In this document: one piece after another, positions 55,491-64,000 of the stretch
Position numbering within the stretch: the first letter of the stretch is position 1
How the letters are laid out: each line of letters begins with the position of its first letter
Origin: Haberlea rhodopensis
Lineage: Eukaryota > Streptophyta > Magnoliopsida > Lamiales > Gesneriaceae
NCBI GenBank assembly: GCA_907163345.1
Contig: CAJQUN010000020.1
Span: 5,329,722-5,393,721 of the forward strand
Length of the DNA: 64,000 bases
Reading direction: 5' to 3'
Program-made: the position numbers and the translations under genes
Notes under the pieces: model-generated
What the model was told of the DNA's origin: nothing
Database searches by the model: none
What the model saw: only the letters and a program-made list of their open reading frames with translations

Positions 55491-56114
55491 AGTATAAAAA
55501 ATTCCCCACCAACATCTGTTTTTTTTCTATCTGGAATCTCTTTTCTTCGCCATTTAAAGCTCAAAGTTTATCCATTTTTTCGTGGTGAGTCGCAATCTTG
55601 GTTGATTCAGGCTTCAGTTGAATATTTGTTGCTGGGTTCTCTTTGAAGATGTTCGAGTAACCTGTGGACTTGGATTGTGATTTTTTGATAACTTTTGCGA
55701 GAAAAAAATAGACTTTTATATGATTCTTCGGTTGTTTTACCGTGTGCAGCGTCAGATTGTGTTTCTGTCTTTCATTTTTCTCCACTTTTTTGGGTGGGAT
55801 TGTCGGGACAATAGAATTTAGTCGTTAGGCTATCTTGGGCACTGGGCAACTCGACTGTTGGATTCACCATGGAATTTTATAAATTTGAGTTGAACCCATG
55901 AGTTTCATGGTGGCATCGAATTTTTTTTATATCTTTTTTAAGTTTATTTTGTTGTTTATCTCGGTGTCTTGCAGCAAAACAGCGCTCAATATTTTTTTGG
56001 AACTCTTTTGTGCCTATTCTTTATGCATGAGCAAGATTTTTGGCAGTGTTGAAGATTAAATTATTGCTTTTATGTTGTAGGATTGTGTAGTCCTAAGATT
56101 TGCTGGCGTAGAAA
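55491..56114 (+). promoter_or_regulatory. HDS core promoter, leader exon and leader intron
   Basis: A TATAAAAAA box lies at 55493-55501, so the transcript should start near 55525. The leader exon ends at CGTG|GTGAGT (intron from 55585). The leader intron ends at TATGTTGTAG (56080), and the second exon carries 34 nt of 5' UTR before the ATG at 56115. Leader introns often raise expression in plants; that it does so here is inference. Confidence 0.7.
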
Positions 56115-59100
56115 ATGGCAACAGGGATTGTTCCAACTTCATTCACTGGCCTGAAAAGCAGGAATCATCATGGCTTGGGATTTGGAAAAAGTTCCGACGT
56201 TATCCGGGTTTCTGATTTGAAAAAGATCAAATTTCGCCAGACCAAGGTTGCAGTGATTAAAAATTCTACCAGTCCTGGTTCAGAAACTGTTGAACTCGAG
56301 CCGGCATCAGCAGGAAGCCCACTCTTAGGTACACTTTACACCATGTAACATGCTTTGCTGCTGCTGTTAGCTTCATTTCAGACCCATTATGTGCCAAAAT
56401 GTTATAGTCCATAGTATGAGTACACAGCTGTTAGCTTCATTTTCAGATATTATCTTTGTTTTCTGTTGTGGAGAAATCTCTTGCATCCCTTTCAGAAAAA
56501 AAAAAAGTATTTTATTTTGTCCTTTTTTTGAGCCGTTCCTCACAAAGGTGCTATTAGAAACAAAATTACTATCTGTCATCGTTTGTTATCTGATTCATCG
56601 ACTTTTTTTTATAGTTCCTAGACAGAAATACTGTGATTCTATACACAAAACTGTGAGGAGAAAAACCCACACAGTGATGGTTGGAAATGTTGCTCTTGGT
56701 AGTGAGCATCCCATCAGAATTCAAACAATGACCACAACAGATACAAAGGATGTTGCTGCAACTGTTGAACAGGTTCCACTACTTAAGATTTTTGTATTTA
56801 GGTGGACCACTTTAAGAATTTTTCTCTTTCTTTTCAGCTTTATAATTCGATGCAAATGAAGGAGGGAAGCATATGCCTGCTACTTATTGATTGCTTTGTT
56901 ATGACAAAAAAATGATTTCTTGTGGCTGTGTTTTATGATGTTCATGTTTAACTATACATTTTTCCTATGATGAAATCATATGTAATCTGTAGGTAGGAAA
57001 TCGTATTCATAGAAGCGTGGGTTGGTCTTTTGGTTCTCCAACTCCACAAAACTTGGTGCAAAATGTGTTATTTTAAACATAACGAGTTTTAAAATCATTG
57101 CTTAAATATCTTTGAGTAGTTGAGAAGCATCATTTAAGCCACTAGATTTATCAGAAGGAATAATGTTGTGAAATAAAGTTTTACAGCAATGTGCTTTATC
57201 TACTTAGAGTAAAGCCTCTATACCAAGTAGTAATTAGAACTCATATACTTGCAGGTAATGAGAATAGCAGATCAGGGAGCAGATATTGTTCGAATAACAG
57301 TGCAAGGAAAGAAAGAAGCAGATTCATGCTTTGAAATTAAAAATTCCCTCGTTCAGAAGAAGTCAGTGTTTTATGAGTCTCATTTGACATTTTAGATGTA
57401 TGTATATATCACTGTCATTGGAACTCAGTGATTTATTAGTATGCAGCTATAACATCCCTCTAGTGGCGGACATTCATTTCGCTCCACCTGTGGCAATGCG
57501 AGTTGCTGAATGCTTTGATAAAATTCGTGTCAACCCTGGAAATTTTGGTTTAATTCTCCTTTTCTTCTCGCTTTTTTCCCTTCATACTAGCATAAATTGT
57601 TAAATCTAACACGTTAGTACTTTTCAGCGGACAGAAGAGCACAATTTGAGAAGCTGGACTACTCAGAAGATGATTATCAGAAAGAGCTTGAGCATATTGA
57701 GAAGGTCAGAGGGCCAGGAATTAGATGTTTTGTAGCCGATAATATTACTTCGAGAGGACATTAATTAAAAGAATGAAGATAGGATAGTTAATATCTTACA
57801 GCCGAATTGAATTCCTTTTTTTTTTGTTCTTTGTTCTGGTTTTCTTTTACCCGTATGGCATCTATAGTTTCCCCTAGAAAAAATAAGAAAAGCAAAAAAC
57901 CACAACCTTCTTGGTAAACATGGATGTGGCACAATGCTGTTGTTTCAAACATTCAAATTCAAAGCTCGAGTCTTTAGTCTTTATGACATCTGTTTTGTTT
58001 ATATTTGCTTGTAATTTAGGTCTTCTCTCCCTTGGTTGAAAAATGTAAAAAGTACGGGCGTGCGATGCGCATTGGGACAAACCATGGTAGCCTTTCAGAT
58101 CGCATAATGAGCGACTATGGCGACTCGCCCAGGGGAATGGTGAGTGTCAGTTTCAACTCTCGAAGCTGAGTTCCATCCCTTTCTACTAATTGTGGCTTCA
58201 TATTAACTGCTTCCAGTAACACCAATTGATCCTTCTACAGGTTGAATCTGCATTTGAGTATGCTAGGATTTGTCGGAAACTAGATTTCCATAATTTTGTA
58301 TTTTCAATGAAAGCAAGCAACCCAGTTGTTATGGTCCAGGCATATCGCCTTCTGGTAGCTGAAATGAATGTTCTTGGATGGGATTACCCATTGCACTTAG
58401 GAGTAACTGAAGCTGGCGAGGGTGAAGATGGGCGGATGAAGTCTGCCATAGGTATTGGGACTCTACTAATGGTATGCCCTTTACTTATACTCATTCAGTT
58501 TTTACATTATCTTAAAAAGGATTGATCTTTTAAGGGAATAGTAGTAAAGGTCTGATAAATATAACTTCAAAGTTGAATCCCTTGTAAGATGGAGCCCTTA
58601 CCATTGTGCTTAAAGTTATATATGGTTGTAACAGTGCAACTCAAATTGTTTAAATTGTGCAACAACCCGTGTATAACATCTTGATGGCTGTCTTTTATAG
58701 ACAGCCAAGATTATAGGGGAAACTGTTGCTCCCAACAACCCTTATGTCCTATTGCACGCCATATTTATTATTGCTTGTTTCATTAATCATATGACCATAG
58801 TAATTTTTTTGTGACTTTCATGGTTTCTGTTGATTATGCAGGATGGACTCGGTGATACCGTCAGAGTTTCCCTAACTGAACCTCCAGAGGAAGAGATCGA
58901 TCCCTGTAGAAGATTAGCTAACCTTGGTATGGAAGCAGCTAAGCTTCAGAAAGGAGTGGTACAGATGCTACATAACATTGCTATTGTTTTAATTAATAAT
59001 ATTCACTATTGATCAAGAAGAGATAAAGGCTTTCTTATCATTGAAATAATCAGGCCCCGTTTGAAGAAAAACATCGACGTTATTTTGATTTCCAGCGTAG

Positions 59101-61278
59101 AAGTGGCCAATTGCCCATTCAAAAGGAGGTCATATATTGAATTTTCGTCTTGATAATTGGATAGGATTGAAGGATTTTTTCCTTTGTCTCAGAACTGATT
59201 ATTGGCAGTTCTTCTTGATACAGGGTGAAGAAGTCGATTATAGAGGTGTTCTTCATCGTGATGGCTCGGTTCTCATGTCTATTACTCTGGATCAGTTGAA
59301 GGTACCTGCTATGATCTCTCGATACTATGCTAATATCGTATTTTGAGTTAGAACCATTTTGTTTAATATCTGTTTTCCTTTTTGTCCCTCATGATTGTGC
59401 TTTTCTGATTTTTTTATTTTTCTCCCTTTCCTTAAAGGAACCCGAAGTCCTATACAGAAATCTAGCAGCAAAACTTATTGTTGGAATGCCATATAAGGTA
59501 CACCTGAAAGTCCTTATCGCATGAATGACGAACTTTGACTTTCTTTATGGGTTATTTTTCAAAAAACTTCATAACCGATGCAGGATTTGGCAACCGTCGA
59601 CTCGATCTTGTTGAGAGAGTTTCCACCACTAGATGATAAAGATGCTGTAAGTTTCTTTTTACTACCTCAACACTTTCAGTGACGGCATTCACCATCACAC
59701 TTATTTTATGTGCTGATATGTAAATTTTATTACCTTGAGAAAGGCAAACTCTCGACATTTAGCTTCATATTTTATTGGGTGTTTCCCAAGGCGTGAGAAT
59801 AACTGGATCATGGTTCCCATACTATGAACAGCGACTAGCTCTTAAACGATTGGTCGATGTAAGTGTGGGAGTTATAGCTCCTTTGTCAGAGCAATTGACG
59901 AAGCCATTTCCCAATGCCTTAGTCATGGTAACTCTTGAGGAGTTGTCAAGTGGTGCTCAAAATCTGCTTCAAGAAGGTGTGCTGATGGTTATAACGCTGA
60001 ACATTTTGCAATAGTAAATTTTTTAGATGATTTTAGTCCAGCTAAACTAGTTACGTTATTTCAGGTACACGTTTGGTTGTCTCTGTGAGTGGCAATGAAC
60101 CTGAAGGAGAGCTAGAAATTCTTAAGAGCATTGATGCTACAATGATTCTTCACAATTTACCATACGCAGAAGAGAAAACTAGCAGGGTTCATGCTGCAAG
60201 AAGGTATGTTGTAGGACTTGGTGCTTGCTAATGTACCGATTCGATTGTTGTGCGACATGTACAGACACAAAGGTCAATATAAGCAATTAACGCTATCAAC
60301 ATGTCATACTATGCCAACTACATTGACCAAATATTTAGGAATAAAAACCATGAATTTTTTCAGAGATCTTAAGTTGAGGATATTTGCAGGCTTTTTGAGT
60401 ATCTTTCAGAGAATTCCTTGAACTTTCCAGTAATTCATCATATACAATTCCCTGAAAAAGTTCACAGGTACACAGAAACCACGTCTCTTTGCTTAGACAA
60501 GGTTCGAAAATCTGAAGTTAACATCATTTCCGTATACTGGTAGGGATGATTTAGTCATTGGAGCTGGGGCAAACGCTGGAGCCCTGTTAGTAGATGGACT
60601 AGGTGATGGTATCCTACTGGAAGCTGTGGATCAAGACTTTGAGTTCCTTAGGAATACATCATTCAATTTGTTACAAGGTTGCAGGATGAGAAATACAAAG
60701 ACGGTAGTATAACACCATCAAAAGAATTTATGAACATCAATATAATTGTAGATTTCTCATGTGATTTGATCTTGGTACGGAATTCCTATATCAGGAATAC
60801 GTGTCGTGCCCGTCTTGTGGAAGAACTTTATTTGACCTCCAAGAGATTAGTGCAGAAATAAGAGAAAAGACATCACATTTACCTGGTGTTTCAGTAATTA
60901 CTGATATCCATATCACTTATCTCGGTTAACGCACATTATCGAATATTTCATTCATATGGTGTTTTTCACTTGCAGATTGCAATCATGGGCTGTATCGTGA
61001 ATGGCCCTGGAGAAATGGCTGATGCAGATTTTGGATATGTCGGTGGCACTCCTGGAAAAATCGACCTCTACGTTGGAAAGGTAACCATTTTCACATTTTC
61101 TTCAAATGAAATATGTTGTTCTTTTCCAATCATTTTGTGTTATCACATTATCGAGAAATATACATCGGTTTTCCAGACGGTGGTTAAACGAGGCATTGCT
61201 ATGGAACAAGCAACTGATGCTTTGATACAGTTGATCAAAGACAATGGCCGTTGGGTGGAGCCACCTACAGAAGAGTAG
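56115..61278 (+). CDS. HDS: 4-hydroxy-3-methylbut-2-enyl diphosphate synthase, plastidial (HDS/IspG/GcpE)
   Basis: Converts methylerythritol cyclodiphosphate to HMBPP, the penultimate MEP-pathway step, in the plastid stroma, with a 4Fe-4S cluster and reduced ferredoxin. Coding exons: 56115-56328, 56615-56772, 57255-57361, 57447-57547, 57628-57704, 58020-58139, 58241-58471, 58842-58955, 59054-59128, 59224-59301, 59438-59497, 59584-59646, 59832-59976, 60065-60203, 60390-60467, 60544-60703, 60795-60893, 60976-61080, 61177-61278. All junctions are GT-AG and in phase. They sum to 2226 nt, 741 residues, the usual plant length. A Ser/Lys-rich transit peptide occupies about residues 1-75. The TIM barrel starts near TVMVGNVALGSEHPIRIQTM, the plant-specific middle domain follows, and the cluster ligands are C645 and C648 (SCPSCGR), C679 and E686 (GCIVNGPGE). 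No lesion was seen. The donor of the 58842 exon could also be 3 nt later, which would add one Val. Confidence 0.97.
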
Positions 61279-61500
61279 AGAGGAATTTTTTTCCATAAGA
61301 AATAAGCTACCGAAATGCATTACTGCTGTTGTATAATGTAACAAGATCTCCAATTATATGGACCCCAAAACAAATGCAATTATAGCTATAACATTGAGTT
61401 TCTGCATGAGATTAATTTGCAGTGTTCATTATTTATTTTCTGATTAATGTCATTTATTATGTAGCTTTATACATTTATACAACAACTCAACCTTTAACTA
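61279..61500 (+). other. HDS 3' UTR and downstream sequence
   Basis: This follows the TAG at 61276-61278. There are AATAAG-like and AAT-rich stretches (near 61300 and 61430) but no canonical AATAAA at a decisive position, which is common in plants. Confidence 0.5.
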
Positions 61501-62735
61501 CCAATGGACTGTGGTAGGCTACATGAACCATAGAATAAATCAAGTCGTGTCGTGCACATACGACAGTCTTCTCCAAGTGCTTTTTTCAGTTAAAATATTA
61601 TCGATGATCCCTTTAGACTCCAAATCTTTGTCCATAACTTCGAGCAATGTCTTCTTTGCTCATCCCCTTGCTATAGTGAAAGGGCTGAAATCCATGACTC
61701 TACTTGACAAACAGGTGCGTTACTGAGTCTACGTCGTATGTGACCAAATCAGCGTAAACGACTTTCTTGCATCTTATCTTCTATACAAGTCACACTTATT
61801 CAGTTCGAATGTCTTTATTCCTTATTCATCGTCATTTAATAACTAACATTTATCTCTAAAATACATAAAGTTTTTTTTTTACCAAAACACACTTCATATA
61901 TTTTTATTTCTATAAACATAATATTTAATGGGAAAAAATATTTTAATATAACTACTATTTAAATAAATATGTATATACATAAAATTATATTTATGTATAT
62001 ACTATCTATAATTTGTACTATAATTATAAGTGTAAGACCCTTTAATAATCTAACTTTGATCTCTCAAACACACTAAATTTTCTTTTCCAAAATACCTCAA
62101 ATCACAATATTCTCTTTATGAAAAATAAAATATATTAAAATAAAACTCACACAATATTATTACTGGTGTTTTAGTATGTTTGATGTTATTTACACTTCAT
62201 AATTATTAAATACACTTCATTTTGAGTCATGGTATTTAAAAATAGATATAGTTACCCTTGATATTATTATTAAATTCTATAATTTTCATTAATTAAATTT
62301 TTTTTTTCCTGTTTTGATAAAAAGTCCTATTAAGTGGAAACTATTATTATTTGCACCATGCACAAAAAATTACAACAACAAAAAAAATCTAATTAGCCGG
62401 AGGGATGATTGAACCAAAATAATTAAAATAAACTCTAAATTTAATATTATATAAAATAATATGTATTATCACTTAATCTTGTAAGTCATACCACGTAATC
62501 ACAATTGAGAGAAGAATTTTTCGAAAGTGGAATATTAATGAGAATTCACTCTAAAAACTTTATTTGTTTCGGAGTAAAATAAATTTTTTATATTTACATT
62601 TTCATTTTTTTTTTTAAAATTCTGTAACTAAAATAGTTTCATCAGACACCTGACTATATACAACGAAAAACATGATATAAAAAAGATTGCTAATGAAATA
62701 CCAAATTCATTTCAATAAAAAAATTCACCTACATT
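61501..62735. other. AT-rich intergenic region
   Basis: No gene can be supported. The minus strand of 61530-61700 has a short coding-like stretch with a stop inside, not assignable to a family. The rest is very AT-rich. Confidence 0.4.
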
Positions 62736-64000
62736 ATATAATGTTTGGGAAATGACCGCGCTTATCGTGTACACCCAAATTAACCATTCTCAGTTAACAA
62801 CAAATAAATGTAGTTGTGTAAGTAGGGATCGATCACACGAGAAAGTGAGATTTTTATGCTAACAAGAATCAAAATAGGGGTTTTGTGATTGTAAAATATC
62901 TAAATTAACCATGATACAAGATTTAAGTCAAAAGATGAATTAATCAATTAAAAAGAGATATTGGCTTCGGTCGACTCTACCATTGGAATTTGTAGGATCG
63001 AGCGCTTACCGCTTTACCAATAATTATAGTTAAGGGTAATGGCTCAACATCAATAATTTCAACCATACACTGGCACAAGTGCCACGTGTTCGACCGATCA
63101 CAAAGCAGAGGTAATTGTTGAACCCCAACAGAAATCATTCATCAATTCATCGATTTTCTCACAGATCTAATTTTTATGTATGAAACCATTGAAGACTTAA
63201 ATCCTATCTCACCTTAGTTTAGTTAAATTGAAAACAACATCCAAATTTAACTCTTATCGATTAATCAACCTTAACAACAACAGTTAACATTTAAACTAAT
63301 AATAGCATGCGAACAAGTGAGATTGGTGAAGCTAAACATTAAAACAACTGCAGTTATATTTAATCTAGTCAAAAGTTTTCCCTAGGAATTTAATAACCTC
63401 AACAACAGAGAATTATCAATCCTAGTTGCTTCACAAATTTGATTAATCAAACAATTACGGATTTGATATCAAACTTAGCATTACATTGCATGAAAAATTA
63501 TTAGATAGTTAGTCTAGCAACCAAACAACACATTCATGGCAAGAATAATAGAAAAACTAATAATACTCAATAAAAATCACCAATTCAAAACAATAATCTC
63601 ATGAATAAATTAAACTTCAATGATTTCGTCTTCCTCAACCAAGACTAAGAGTTTAGCTACTCATAACTAATGAAAAACAAACAAAATAATGTATCAAAAT
63701 CATAAATAAAAGTAAGACAAACTATGAGAATCGCCACGCGTCGAGGTTGTGAACCCGCCTTTGTGTTGAATCTTCGATCCGTTTTCAAAACTTCAAAGAG
63801 AATCTTATTCTAAGTCTAAAATTATGATAAAAGTCTGAATAATGTCTTATGAAGGCTAATTTTCGAGTTATAGTGCTAGGGAAGCTTGTAGGATAGATTA
63901 GAATCTTCAAAATATGGTAAAAAACAAGTTTCCTTGTTATTTCTGAACTCTGCTGGCGATCGACCGTGGATGGCTGGCGATCGATCGCCAGCCTTCACTG
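62736..64000. repeat. Repeat-like non-coding sequence, type undetermined
   Basis: The style of this segment (ACCGCGCTTATCGTGTACAC near 62757, GGGATCGATCACACGAG near 62826, CACAAGTGCCACGTGTTCG near 63073, and the palindrome at 63972-63993) resembles non-coding parts of plant LTR retrotransposons. No LTR terminus, primer site or coding domain is visible before the window ends. Confidence 0.3.
63972..63993. repeat. 22-bp perfect palindrome
   Basis: Arms GGCTGGCGATC / GATCGCCAGCC meet without a spacer. A related GGCGATCGACCG lies just before it (63955). Confidence 0.9.

Noticed and set aside
61530..61726. Coding-like minus-strand stretch downstream of HDS
   Set aside because: It contains a stop, matches no family I know, and has no clear splice sites.

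Overview
The window is nuclear DNA of a flowering plant, probably a eudicot and perhaps an asterid (the lineage is inferred from protein flavour only). It has spliceosomal introns, AT-rich spacers and Copia, Gypsy, Mutator and hAT elements of plant type. It also carries a plastid isoprenoid gene in the exon arrangement typical of plants. Only two host genes look intact: a single-exon Golgi-type methyltransferase-like gene (32666-34066, minus) and the 20-exon plastid MEP-pathway gene HDS/ispG (about 55.5-61.3 kb, plus). Three host-gene relics are present: a MAKR/BKI1-like fragment split by a solo LTR, a SKIP11-type F-box/kelch pseudogene and a pectin methylesterase pseudogene.

Layout. 1-9849: a Sirevirus-type Copia element entering from the left, with gag, pol and a third env-like ORF, and LTRs that are nearly identical. 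9850-16190: a Mutator-like element with two convergent genes, a plant-mobile-domain (MAIN/MAIL1-like) gene and a MULE transposase. Both ends of it are arrays of short hairpins, and the Copia element sits inside the left array. 16.3-19.6 kb: a 25-30 bp minisatellite interrupted by an hAT-type element, then the MAKR-like fragment interrupted by a solo LTR. 21.4-26.9 kb: a second, decayed Copia element. 27.1-28.1 kb: a tandem duplication and an (AT)n tract. 28.5-29.7 kb: F-box/kelch pseudogene. 30.9 and 35.2 kb: two members of one small hAT-type family.

35424-43703: the most unusual structure, LTR-internal-LTR-internal-LTR-internal-LTR. It is a tandem multimer of a non-coding Sirevirus-derived element whose LTRs carry a minisatellite of 24 and 30 bp units. 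It is cut off by a minus-strand chromodomain Gypsy element (43704-49751). Next to that lies an endogenous caulimovirus-like fragment with a 35S-like promoter (49752 to about 51.96 kb), then another hAT-type element with a perfect 8-bp target duplication (52111-52558), the pectinesterase relic, HDS, and about 2.7 kb of AT-rich DNA ending in a palindrome.

Taken together, this is a gene-poor, transposon-dense block of nested insertions between two working housekeeping genes. The autonomous-type Sirevirus and the non-coding array share primer site, purine tracts and the LTR R/U5 region, so one may be the helper of the other. Splice sites were placed by reading consensus signals and remembered family homology, not by alignment software.
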